Source: Cyanophora paradoxa (Eukaryota; Glaucocystophyceae; Cyanophorales; Cyanophoraceae). From it: a stretch of DNA of 64,000 bases. A program made the position numbers and the translations under genes. The stretch lies in contig QPMI01000441.1 of the NCBI GenBank assembly GCA_004431415.1, positions 35,957 to 99,956 of the forward strand. The letters run 5' to 3'. The notes under the pieces were generated by a model that did not search any database, was not told the DNA's origin, and worked only from the letters and a program-made list of their open reading frames with translations. Shown here one piece after another: positions 21,060 to 30,980 of this stretch. Position 1 is the first letter of the stretch. Each line of letters starts with the position of its first letter.

Positions 21060-23565
21060 TCAAAAAGAGGGGCGGGCCGCTCGGGGGCGCGTGGGGCGCG
21101 CAGGGCGCTGGCTGCGGCTACAGGCGGACGGTGGAGGAGGCGGAGGGGGCGGACTCGAGGCGGGGCGAGTCGCTGCGGGGCGAGCCGGCGTCGAGGTGCG
21201 CGCCCCGAGGGATCCCCCGCGCCGACCCCGCGCCGGCGGCGGCGCCGGGGCCCCGGAAGGAGCTCGCGCCGTTGGGCGCGTCAGCGCCCGTGGAGCGCGG
21301 GGAGGAGGGGGAGAGGTCCCCGCGGAGCGCAGCGCGGCCCGCCCCGCGTCGCTCTGCAGCAGCTGCACGATCGCCGCGTTCCCTTTGAGGCTCGCCAGCT
21401 GCCGCCCCGCCCCGCCCCGGCTCAGGCCGGGCCCGGGCGATGGGCGGGGTGGCGGGGCGGGCCTGGACGGGGGTGCGCTTGCGCTTGTCGGGGGCGAATC
21501 GGTCGGCTCCGGCGGAGAGCAGCGCGCGCACCGTCGCCTCGTCCCCCCGCTCGATCGCTAGGTGCAGCGCCGACTGCGCCGCCGGCCGTCAGCGGCGGCG
21601 GCGGCGCGCGCCGAGCGGGGGGCGGAATTTGCATGCGCGCCTGCTCGAGCTGGTTCTTGGCGTTGACGTCGATGCGGGGGCCGTACTGCACCAGCACCTG
21701 CACCGTCGTCGAGTGCCCGTTCTGCCCCCCGGCCCCGCCGCCGCCGCCCCCGTCAGGCCCTCTCCCGCCCCCTCCCGTCAGGCGGGGCGCACGGCGGCGG
21801 CGAGGTGGAGGGCGGTGGAGCCGTCGGTGGTGCGGAGGTCCTTGGCGCAGCTGGCGGCGATCAGCGTGCTGCAGACGTCCGCGTAGCCGCCGACGGCCGC
21901 CAGGTGCAGGCTCGACGCCCCCGCCCGCGTCTGCTTGTTCTTGTCCGCCCCGTACTGGATCTGTCACGCCGCGGCGGCCGTCACGGGAGCGCGCGGTAAG
22001 GCGACCCGAACGCGAGCCGGCCGGCCGGGCGCACGAGGAGCTTGACGACGGGGTTCTGGCCCTTGGCGGAGGCGGCGATGAGCGCCGTGGAGCCGTCCAC
22101 GGCGCGCGCCTCCTTCTCGGCCCGCTGGTCGAGGAGGTAGCGGACGACGGCCTCGTGGCCCTTGGCGCTCGCGATGTACAGCGGCGTCGCGTTCTCGTCG
22201 TTCCGCGCGTTCTTGTTCGCGTTCGCCTCGGCCAGCACCTGCACCACCGCCAGGTGGCCCTGCGCCCCCGCCCCGCCCCGCCCGTCAGCGCCCGCGCGGC
22301 CGCCGGCCGCCCCGCCGCCCCGCCGCCCGGCGCGCCTCCTGGCTGGCGGTGTGGAGGGGGGAGAAGCCGAGGGGCCCCCGCGCGTTCCGGTCGGCCACGC
22401 CGACGAGGTACCTGCACCCCCGTCAGGTGACCCGAGGGGCGACCGTTTCCCCCGCTGCCCCCGCACCGGACGACGTGCTCGTGGCCCTGGACGGCGGCGA
22501 AGTGGAGCGGGGTCGCCTTGCGCGCCGTCGTCGCGTTCGGGTCGGCCCCCGACGCCACCAGCAGCCGCACCACCTCCTCCGCCCCCGCCTTGCACGCTGC
22601 CGCCCCCGACGCCTCAGGCGCGCGGCGGGGCGGGGCGCGGGGGGCGGGGGGCGCGGGGCGGGGCGGACCGAGGTGGAGCGGGGTCTGCTCCAGCTGGTTC
22701 TTCACGTTGGGGTTCTCGCCCCTGCGCCCGCCGCCCCGCGCTCCGTCAGGCGGGCCCGGCGGCGACAAAGCGGGCGGGCTGGCGGGCGCGCATGGAGAGT
22801 AGGACGCGGGCGACGTCGACGAGGCCCTTGCGCGCCGCGAGGTGCAGCAGCGAGTTCTGCTCCTTGTCCACGAACCCCTTCACCGTGTGCCGCAGCCGGC
22901 TGCCCCCGCCCCGCAGCGCGGGCCCCGTCAGCCCGCGGCGGGCGGGCGGGCCGGCCGGCGGGCGGGGGAACGGGCGACGGCGCACATCTCTTCTATCGCC
23001 GCCCGCTCGTTCCCTGCGTCGACGAGAGCCTCGGCCGTCCCCGGGAGGAAGGTGGACGACGCCGGCGCGGGGTCGGCGGGGACCGGGGCGGGGCCCGGGT
23101 GGGGCTCGCTGGGGCCGGGCGCCCTTAGGGGCGAGAAGTCTGTCTGAGAGCCCGAGTCCGATCCCCGCGGGCCCCGCACGCCAGGGCTCGTGTTCAGCCC
23201 GACGCTCGTGCGGCTCGAGTCGCCCGCAAAGCCGTCCTGCCGCGCGGCGCTCAGAAGGAACCGAAAGGAAACGGGGCGATCCGCGCCAGAAGGTACGATG
23301 TAGCGCTCGCAGAACGACTAAACGCGCTGGCGGAAAAGAGGGGAAGGAGCACCTCGTTGGTGGGGGTCTGCTTCTTTGGAGGCGGCGAAGGGAACTGCCG
23401 CGCAGAGGTGTCCTCCCGCGGGCTGCGCGTGCGCGCGTGAGGCGGCGATGCGCCGGGACCGAGCCGAGCCCGGCGCTCACTTCTGGGCCGCGCCGAAGCA
23501 GCTGGAGAGCCCGCCCAGGCAGCTGAAGACGCTGGGCCTACACGTCGACGATGATGCCATCTCAA
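21060..23565 (-). CDS. Ankyrin-repeat protein
   Basis: At least seven ankyrin repeats can be read on the minus strand with the T/S-x-L-H-x-A-A-x-x-G-x-x-x-x-V motif: NSLLHLAARKGLVDVARVLL (about 22,800-22,860), ATPLHFAAVQGHEHVV (about 22,470-22,510), GFSPLHTAS (about 22,350), NATPLYIASAKGHEAVVRYL then STALIAASAKGQNPVVKLLV (about 22,040-22,190), SSLHLAAVGGYADVCSTLIA and STALHLAAAV (about 21,800-21,930), and LASLKGNAAIVQLL (about 21,350-21,390). The first exon probably starts near 23,562 (MASSSTCRPSVFSCLGG), and a low-complexity Pro/Ala exon (about 23,000-23,180) precedes the repeats. Introns are short and very GC-rich, with CTGACGG-type branch regions. Ankyrin repeats mediate protein binding; no catalytic domain is seen. 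Confidence 0.75.
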
Positions 23566-24247
23566 GCTCCGCGCACGTCGCACAACACGGCAGTGGCATA
23601 CAACTGCACACGGGAGAGCAGGGCGGGTCAGTGAGTGCGGGGCGCGGCACAAGGGCGGAGGTCCAGCGTACCGCCCGCAACCAGCAGCGGACGCAGACCG
23701 ATCCACTTGCGAGGTATTTGCGTCGATATCTGCACAGACTGCGCTCGGAGCTAGCCTGAGAACGCAACCGCGTGCGAGGAGGGGCGCGAGGGCTGGCACG
23801 AACTTCGAACGCCTCGCCGTTCGGAGGGCGTTACTGCGCGACCCGATTCCAGCGGTCACCACCGGCCAGCACCGCCGAAGAGATGCTGCGCCAGCTGCCG
23901 CTATGCCAAGCTACCCGGGCGGCGCGGCCGGTGGGCTCGCTGCGACGTCTCGAAGCGCTCTCCAGCAGATCGCAGCCCTGACCAGCGAGGCTAGAGTTTG
24001 GGCGCAGCTGCAGTTTGGCGCGCGACCTGCCTGCACGTATCCCCCATGGACGCTTCCCCCCCACCTAACAATCGTGGGTCGGTGGCAACTTTGGCCCGCG
24101 GCCGCGGCGCCCGGCAGTCTCGTCGACGTCAGGCTGGTCGCCTCCTTGAAGACTCCTAGGCCTTCCCGGCGAAGTTCCCGCCGAGCGCTGAGCTTGAACC
24201 CGCGCGCGAGCTCCCCAGCTGCAGCCAGTAGCTATAGCCGCGGAGGC
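23566..24247. promoter_or_regulatory. Shared upstream region of two divergent genes
   Basis: The ankyrin gene reads leftwards from about 23,562 and the SETD3-like gene rightwards from 24,248, so these 680 bases should hold both promoters and 5' leaders. GC is high and CpG is frequent. Open frames run through on both strands but show no recognisable protein. No TATA box or initiator was assigned. Confidence 0.4.
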
Positions 24248-25520
24248 ATGCAACCGCTAGCAGGAACCGCCAGCACCGGCGCCGGCGCTGCTCTCGAATC
24301 CCTTTCGATCAGCGACCACGCATGCGCAGATGCGACGAGTGAAGCTGCGGCGAAGCTCGATCGCTTCGTGCTTTGGATGCGGGAGAACGGCGTCGACTGC
24401 AGGCAGTTCGGCGTGGAACCGCACCTGTATCCGGGCATGGGCGTCGGGCTGCGCGCCACGCGCCCGTTTGCGGTGTGTGCGCCGCGCCGCCGCGCCCCGC
24501 ACGCGCAGCCCGGGGCGACATTGGAGCCTCAAATCCGCGTTCGCAGAAGGACGACCTGCTGGTCACCGTTCCACTCAAGTTTCTCCTGCTAGGGCGCTCC
24601 TTCATTCAGATGTCTGCTCGCGCGCGCATGCCTGGCCTACTAGGCTAGGCCTTGCGCGAGGGCCCCGGGCCGCTCTGCTCACGAGGGCCCGCAGCCCGCA
24701 GTTGCCAACGAAGACGACCTTCATGGAAGCCACGGCCGGAGCCGCGCTGCGATTGCTGCAGGAGGATGCTAACCCTCAGTCCTTCTGGCGGCCGTACCTG
24801 GGTGCGTATTGCGCGGGCGGGGCGCGGGCCAGCGAGTAGGGCGAGATTTAGATGCCCGCCCGCAGATCTGCTGCCGCGATCTTTCACAACCCTGGACTTC
24901 TTTGGCGACCAAGACATCGAGCTGCTCGCCTGCCCGCTCCGGAAAGGTGCCGCGCTCTGCGATAGGTGCCAGTCCCTCGCACTGAGTCGGCCTCCGGCGA
25001 CCCGCAGCCGCCGCCCGCAAAAGCCGCGACGCGAGCTTGCGGACCGCGGCGGAAATGTACGAGCGCGCGAGGCCCGAGCTCGAGGTGCGAACGCGTAACC
25101 CCCGCGGGTCCTCGCTGCACCTGGCACCCCGCGGCTGAACCACGGTCGGCCCTGCGCAGGCCCTCCCCCCCTCGCACCGCACCCTCGGCGCGTTCCAGTG
25201 GGCCATGCGCGTACCCCCCCTCCCGCCCCCACGGCTCTGACAGTACCCCCGAAACGCAGGCAAGCGGCGATGACGAGGGAGTTCGGAGTGGACCCCGCCG
25301 AGGGCTTCAACCCCGTCCAGCTGGCCCTCGTCCCCTTGGCTGACATGGCCAACCATGCGCCCCGCAACTCACACAAGCGCGCCCGCGCCGCCCCGCTCGC
25401 GATCGAGCCCGCGACCTGACCCCGCCACCCCCAGGTACGCTTTCGACCACGAGAAGGAGCACTTCTTCATCCGCGCGGGCTGCGAGGTCGCTGCGGGGGA
25501 CCAGATCTTCATCGAGTGCG

Positions 25521-25555
<35 letters not shown>

Positions 25556-26625
25556 CCGGCCGGCGCCCCGAGCCCCATCCGCGATCGATCCGCGCCTGCA
25601 GGTACAGTCCCCTCCTCTGCAACTGGAGGCTCCAGAAGCGCTACGGCTTCATCATTCCGAACAACCCCCTCGACCTCGTCAAGGCGGCGACCTCGGCCCT
25701 TTTCAGCGCGGACCGGGCCTGGCTAACGGGCGACGGCGCGCGCAGGTCAAAGCTTCCGACGTTCTCGCGGTCGTAGGGCCGGCGCTGCGCGCGAAGGAGA
25801 TCGGAGAGGAGGAGTGGAAGAGGAGGGAGGCTCTGCTGCGCGAGAAGGGCTTCTGGAGGCGCCCGCGCTTTCTATTACCTGCCTGCGAGCTCGTGGGTAA
25901 CAGCTAAGGTGCAGGGGCATGGCGATTGAAGCGGACGGAGCGCCGAACCCCATCCTGAAGCGGTGCATGCCCAGAATCGCAGCGCTCTCGCGAAGCTCTG
26001 GCTAAGTGAGGTTCGTGTTGTTGCGCAGGGCCGTCTGTGTGGCGAGCCTCCGGCGGAAGGTTCGTTGCAATTGGGGCCTTGGGACGACTAGGACTGGGGC
26101 GCACCGTACCGGACCGGTCTGCGCCGAGAGCCGCTGAGTCTCGAGTCGCAAAGGCGGAGGGAAGCGACGAGGAGTGGGCGGCCCGGCTGCAGGCGGTCTT
26201 GGACGGCAAGTTCTCGCAGGGCGTCACGCCCGACGATGCGAAGGTGAGGGGCCCCGGCCAAGGGTTGTCCGGCCGACCTCGCGTGACCCGTGGTGCAGCG
26301 CTCGGCCGCGCTCCTGACGCAGGTCTTCAAGCGGGCCCAGGCGCGGCTCGCTGGCTCCGAGGCGGTGCGCGCCGCGCTCAGACCCTGCCGACGCTCCTTT
26401 GCATAAACGACCGCCGCGCTTGTGAGCAGGAGGACGACCGGCTGCTGCGGGACGACTCGCTGCGGCCGACGGCGCGGGCGGCGGTCGAGTGGCGGCGCGA
26501 GCAGCGGCGGCTCGTGCAGGTGCGCGCGCGGGACCGGCCCGCGCGCTCCCGTCTCACCGCCGCAACCACAGCGCATCTTCGTCCAGCGTCAGCGGAAGGC
26601 TCCCCCGACGGCGGCGTCGAACTGA
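24248..26625 (+). CDS. SETD3/Rubisco-LSMT-type SET-domain methyltransferase
   Basis: About a dozen exons. Exon 1 (24,248-24,472) has KLDRFVLWMRENGVDCRQFG and the G-x-G-x-x-A-T-R motif (GVGLRATRPFA). Then come DDLLVTVPLK (about 24,547), MEATAGAALRLLQEDANPQS (about 24,725) and DLLPRSFTTLDFFGDQDIEL (24,866-24,946). TLGAFQWAMR (about 25,180) is followed by FNPVQLALVPLADMANHAP (about 25,300, the catalytic L-x-P-x-x-D-M-x-N-H core). YAFDHEKEHFFIRAGCEVAA then GDQIF (25,437-25,514), and LQKRYGFIIPNNPLDLV (25,600-25,690) complete the SET domain. The Rubisco-LSMT substrate-binding region follows: ALRAKEIGEEEWKRREALLR, EEWAARLQAVLDGKFSQG and EEDDRLLRDDS-type sequence, ending at TGA 26,623-26,625. The family methylates lysine or, in SETD3, actin histidine. 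The usual G-x-x-S-N before the final Y-G-F looks altered (YSPLLCNWR). Confidence 0.85.
25521..25553 (+). repeat. 33-base poly-C tract inside an intron
   Basis: An uninterrupted run of 33 C separates the SET exon ending at about 25,514 from the next one, which starts after CCTGCAG at about 25,600. It sits in the intron close to the donor. Runs this long are unstable and difficult for polymerases, so the length may be approximate. Confidence 0.9.
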
Positions 26626-26659
26626 TCATGAGGCCGTCGGCGGCCGTTCGTGCCGGTGT

Positions 26660-26930
26660 TCAACCCCCCGCCCCCCCCCTCCACCCCCCCCCTTCCCCCC
26701 CCTTCCCCCTCCACCCCCCCCTTCCCCCCCCCGCCCCCCCTTCCCCTGCTCCTCCATTTTCCTTTTCACATCGCCGTCTTCGGCCCCCCTTGAATTTAGA
26801 CACCCACTGGGCCCTCCCTAGGCCTCTCCCCACAGAGCCTGGCCGGGGGGGGGGGGGGGGGGAGGGGAGGGGGAGGGGGGAAGGGGGGAGGGGGGAGGGG
26901 GGAGGGGGGAGGGGGGTTCCGGTCCGGCAC
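26660..26930. repeat. Polypyrimidine tract followed by polypurine tract
   Basis: Bases about 26,665-26,750 are almost only C and T (CCCCCC/CTTCCCCC/CCACC units). After a 75-base gap, about 26,845-26,918 are almost only G and A (18 G, then GGGGGA units). The two halves are complementary in style and could pair as a long imperfect hairpin or form triplex/quadruplex structures. The block lies just past the stop codon of the SETD3-like gene, probably in its 3' untranslated region. Confidence 0.8.
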
Positions 26931-27198
26931 CGCCCACGCCCTGTCTCTCTGTAGCCCCCCAGCTGCAGCAGCGCCCCCGGCTCGCACTCGGAGTCTCTGG
27001 CTTCATATTCCGATGCCAACGCACAATTTATTTCACTCGGTTCTGAGGAGATGATCATGAAACAGCACTGGCTGCATGCATCGACGCATGTGAAATTCTC
27101 TGAGGGCCATGGCCCGCGTCGCTCGCGAGCAGAGGGCTAATATTAATCCCAGATGACGGGCCCGCGGTGGACTCCAACCCCCAGGCGCGCCCTCTCCC

Positions 27199-27312
27199 CC
27201 TTTTGCTGTACCCCCTCGCCACGCCTCGGCGGAGTGGTTAGAGCGGGCTACGGGCTACGGGCCTCGCCGCGTCGACTCTCCACTTGCTGGCTACGGGTTC
27301 GATTCCAAGGGG
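27199..27312 (+). other. tRNA-like sequence (A-box and B-box), probably a tRNA-derived repeat
   Basis: TGGTTAGAGCGG (about 27,234) resembles a polymerase III A box, and GGTTCGATTCC (27,297-27,307) is an exact B-box consensus. The expected acceptor and T stems do not pair well, so a functional tRNA is doubtful. A further B-box-like sequence, GGTTCAAATCCCGG (about 27,353), follows. The preceding TTTTGCTGTACC-CCTC motif (27,200) recurs at about 27,577, which suggests a dispersed polymerase III-derived repeat. No anticodon can be assigned. Confidence 0.3.
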
Positions 27313-27314
27313 AA

Positions 27315-28480
27315 CGAATTTCCGATCCGTGTGGCGTGGCTGAACGTGAAAAGGTTCAAATCCCGGAAACCGACTTCGATGGCTTCCGTGACATGCCCGG
27401 CCTCGCCGAGTCGAATCCGGGCGGACCCCGTAGCGGCACTCACCTTCGAGGTGCGGGCCGTCCAGTGCGCCATAGCTATAGTAACGCGCAGAGGGAGCAG
27501 GCTGCGGTTAAGGGTCACCATGCGCATGCCCGTCGCGGCCCGGTCCGATAACCCCGACAGGGGAGCAAAATGGGTTTTTTTGCTGTACCTCCTCTCACGC
27601 CCGCGCACTGCGGCAGGAGGCGAGTACTAGTGGGGAAAGCGGGCGGCCGCGGGCGGGTAGGGCGGGGGCGGAGGCCGCGGCTGCGGCGCGGGCCCGGGCC
27701 CGGGCTCCGATTGATAGTTTGCGAATTAGCGTTGCATTTGGGCACGACAAATGCAGTGCGTGTGCACATTTGTTGCAGCTGATTTAATTTCGAATTCTCT
27801 GAATTCTGATTTCGAAATTGTTGCATCTCAGGCTTCGAATTCAGCAGGGGACCGAGACGTTGAAGGCGGAGGGGTACCACCGCCGGCGAATCCTTCCCAG
27901 CCGGCCACGATGGACCCTGCGCATGCGCCCGGCCCCCTCTCACTTGGCACTACAGTAATTTCCCCATCCCCCCTTCCCGATCAACTATATAGCCATGCGG
28001 GGCCTCCATTAAAAACCAAAAAACGGCCACCCTCACGCCTTCGTGTTTGAATTACGAAAGGCCCGAGTCGGAGTGCGCGGGTTTATTTGTTGTCATGGAT
28101 CCGGGATCTCCCCTTGATCCCTCAACGAGATAATTCGAATAGGGGCGGTCCCTGGCTTGATCGATCCCTCGAGCCCCTGGCCGGCTCCGGGATCTGATGA
28201 ACCTTTTCATGGCAAGCGCTAGCGAAATCAAAGTAACCAATTTTAACACCGGACTACCGTAGTACCGTGCGCACTCCAGAGGGCGCGTGTTAGCGAACGC
28301 GTGCTGTGTATCACCAACGCCAATAATCTTAGGGCTGAACAGGCCTACGTCCCAGAGTAACTAGACAATCGAACTCCACCGGACACTTGTCGGTTTCCGG
28401 AGTAGACTTCCCGTCAATCAGCTCCCTGAGGCGCTGCGCCCCAGTTGCGAATTTTCGTCAGTCGCAACTCCATAAGCTTG
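27315..28480. other. Intergenic region between SETD3-like gene and methyltransferase gene
   Basis: No convincing exon on either strand. Contains tRNA-like boxes near its start, a GC-rich run (about 27,640-27,715), and AT-rich sequence with GAATTC/TTCGAATT repeats (about 27,780-27,850). The 3' untranslated region of the methyltransferase gene probably occupies the right end. Confidence 0.5.
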
Positions 28481-28489
28481 CAATATATT

Positions 28490-29861
28490 AATTGAGCATT
28501 AAGGCTGCAAGGCAGCGAACCTTGCTAATGATGCGCTTGATCCGTTCGACAAATTCTGGCCCTCTCCTAAACCCCAACGTGTGTGCGATCTGCGGCGGCC
28601 GTGTTTGTGGAGTTTATGTCGAAGCAAACAAGGCAGAAAGCCCGAGCTTGGAGAACTCGAACCCCCGATTCTCTAGAGCTGCATAATTAGTGCGCGTATG
28701 ACGTGCCTCGTCGATTGCACCGACATCGCAATGAGCGAAGAGCCGCTCTTTAGGAAACTCGAACTTGCGCACGAAGCTAGACACCTGCAACTGGGGGTGT
28801 TTATCGACTCGAGGCAAGAACGAGCTATCATAGTATTTATTCACCTGCACGTCCGCCCACCCCGCTGCCGTGGCTTCCCGTTTGATCTCTTCGGGCTCGG
28901 AGAAGCCGCAGAAGGGGTCGTCACTGTTTGCAACGTTCTGCAGGACCTCAGGCCTGCTCGCCAGCTGGGGGCACGCTCTCTTGACAGCCTGCAGAGAGAG
29001 ACAGGGGGAGAGTCCGCAAGGATAAGGTTCTTGGAATCAAATCAAAACTGGCCTCCACGAGAAACGAGTCAACCTCGCGCGGCTTGCGCCAGGACAGGAC
29101 GCACAAGACGCCGCCAGGGCGTGCCGCGCGTAGAAGCTCGCGCAGCGCTCGGGAGCGCTCCGCCGCATCGAAGAAGAAGATAGCGAACGCCAGCGTGCAC
29201 ACGTCGAAGCTGCCATCGGCCAGCTCTCGCAGGTCCTGCCGCCAAACTCAAGTTTCGCGATGGAAATGCATATATATATGCGTGGTGCTGCAGCTGCAGC
29301 CGGCACCTTTGCGTCGGCCACCTCCGCGTGCAGCAGCTTGCCATACAAATTGTCATGACCATTGCTGTCCCCTTCGAGCTGCGGCAGGCGCGCCAGGAGA
29401 GCCTTCTTCACCAGCGCCTGGACCATCTCCGGCGAGAAGTCCGACGCCACCACGTCGTAGCCGGCCTGCCGACTCCAGTTGAATGCAAGGTAATTATAAC
29501 TAACGCACACACGTGCACGCCGGGGAGCGCGAACCTTCATAAGAGAGAAAGCCATCGCGCCCGTGCCCGCGGCGACATCAAGGGCACGCCGGCGTCTACA
29601 GCTGCGTGTGCGCTCCGTATCCTCGCGTCCGAATTCAAGCTCCTCGTAATCATGATCATTTGCGAGCTCGGGCTCGCTAGCGCTGGCCCGGCAGAAAGCA
29701 TTGAGGGCGGCTGCTGCCTCGTCGGTGAACAGCTCCGACACGCTGCCCGTGGTGGCATCATACGAGCTGGCGCGCCAATCCCACCACGTCGGCGACGCGT
29801 GCCAATCCTGGATTCTTGGTTCGGTCGCCTGCATGCGCATCTCGTCATGATCACTGATCAT
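28490..29861 (-). CDS. Class I SAM-dependent methyltransferase
   Basis: Exon 1 starts at ATG 29,861 or an in-frame ATG eight to ten codons later and reads WWDWRASSYDATTGSVSELF, then motif I, RALDVAAGTGAMAFSLMK (about 29,540-29,600). After an intron, exon 2 reads AGYDVVASDFSPEMVQALVK (about 29,400-29,470; the acidic end of strand 2 binding the SAM ribose) and LLHAEVADAKVPA. Exon 3 has FDVCTLAFAIFFFDAAERSR then ALRELLRAARPGGVLCVLSW (about 29,100-29,220; motifs IV-VI, including the R-P-G-G turn). Later exons contain DPFCGFSEPEEIKREATAAG (about 28,880) and VSSFVRKFEFPKERLFAHCD (about 28,710-28,790), and PEFVERIKRIISK near 28,545. The pattern is UbiE/Methyltransf_11-like; the substrate cannot be predicted. 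Confidence 0.8.
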
Positions 29862-29869
29862 GAGTCGTC

Positions 29870-30374
29870 AGCTGCAGTCCGAGCCTCGGCCCTCGCCGAG
29901 TTGGTTCGACGCCGGGCCGACGACGGATCCGAGGGATCCGAGGGACCGATCGACTTGGCGAGATCTACTAGAGACGAGAGTCCGAGACTAGCTCGAGGCT
30001 AGTCCGATGACTCCGATCGCGATTCGCCGGCGCCGAGTCGCGAGTCGCGACGTGTCGGTCACCGTGGCACCGGGATCGTATCCGATCACTGAAAGTCAGT
30101 GAGTGACACTGTGTCACTGACTCATCGATTCCGATGATCGCACCGTATATTATACGTACCGGTCCGTATACGTACGCGTATACGTATATACGTACGTATA
30201 ACGACTCGGATTCGTACCGTCCGACGGTCTCGTACGTATATGTATACAGTAGTCGTCGTATACCGACCCGGCGACTTGGCGAGTCTACTACGTAGACGCG
30301 TACGGGCCCTACTACGGGGCCTACCACCGTAGTACGTATATATATATACGTTGGCGAGTCTTTGGTTAGCCTAC
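29870..30374. repeat. Palindrome-rich intergenic tract
   Basis: Dense short palindromes and near-tandem repeats: CGAGTCGCGAGTCGCG (about 30,033), CAGTGAGTGACACTGTGTCACTGACT (about 30,095, in part), and a TACGTATACGTA-type run (about 30,160-30,345). No coding signal. Such sequence could extrude cruciforms and marks a repeat-rich boundary. Confidence 0.6.
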
Positions 30375-30588
30375 TGTAGGACGGCTTGAATTGCCGTGGA
30401 GTAAAATTGCCGAATTCGCCCAAAACCGGAATTGCCGTGGCGATAAATTGCCGAATCCGGGCTTTCGCTCTTTGGCAGCCTAAGAAAATCTCTACCCCCA
30501 ACAACATTGCCGATGTTTAGAATTGCCGAATTCGGCATCTCGGCAATTTACGGCAATTTAAAACTACGACTAAAAAAGCCGTCCTACA
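30375..30588. mobile_element. Miniature inverted-repeat element, AATTGCCG type
   Basis: Ends are TGTAGGACGGCTT and its inverse AAGCCGTCCTACA, 13 matching bases. Inside, AATTGCCG/CGGCAATT is iterated many times in both orientations. No open frame. No clear target duplication was seen: the flanks (GCCTAC left; TCATGG right) do not match. It is therefore called on its inverted ends and iterated motif. Confidence 0.6.
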
Positions 30589-30729
30589 TCATGGGCAGGC
30601 TACAAAATAGCCTACAATGCCGCTACATATCCGGCCGCGGAGAGACTCCGGACTCCCGGACTCCGGAGTCCGGACCGTCTCCGGGACTCCGGATCCGGAC
30701 TCCGGAGTCCGACGGTCCGGAGTAGCCTA

Positions 30730-30970
30730 AGTACTGTAAAACTAGTTAATTTAGTGCAGGAAAATATTTAGTACTTCGCCAAAATTGCCACTTTAGCAGC
30801 TGGTAATAATTTAGTAGGGCAGTCGACGTCTTTGCGGGGCTTCTGTATGGCGGAAATGGGACTACCCCTACAAATTCTCGACTATAGCAGGCGGGAAATA
30901 TTTAGTAGATCGCCCAAAAACGTTTAGTACTATAAATATGCAGCCCACTAAATATTTCCAGCTCTCCAGT
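30730..30970. mobile_element. Miniature inverted-repeat element, TTTAGTA type
   Basis: The left end contains ACTGTAAAACTAGTTAATTTAGTG and the right end its imperfect inverse (CACTAAATATTTCCAGCTCTCCAGT, about 70% identical). AGTAGCCTA occurs on both flanks (30,721-30,729 and 30,971-30,979), a candidate 9-bp target duplication. Inside, TTTAGTA/TACTAAA recurs at least six times, and CGCCCAAAA-like cores occur, as in the neighbouring AATTGCCG element. Confidence 0.55.
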
Positions 30971-30980
30971 AGTAGCCTAG

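Noticed and set aside
20952-22430. 492-codon plus-strand open frame
   Set aside because: It lies opposite the ankyrin exons, is almost all Arg/Pro/Ala/Gly, has no recognisable motif, and its length follows from extreme GC content.
22162-23526. 454-codon plus-strand open frame, and a 448-codon minus-strand frame at 21,422-22,768
   Set aside because: Both are GC-driven. The ankyrin motifs are spread over three minus-strand frames joined by introns, so neither long frame is the real protein.
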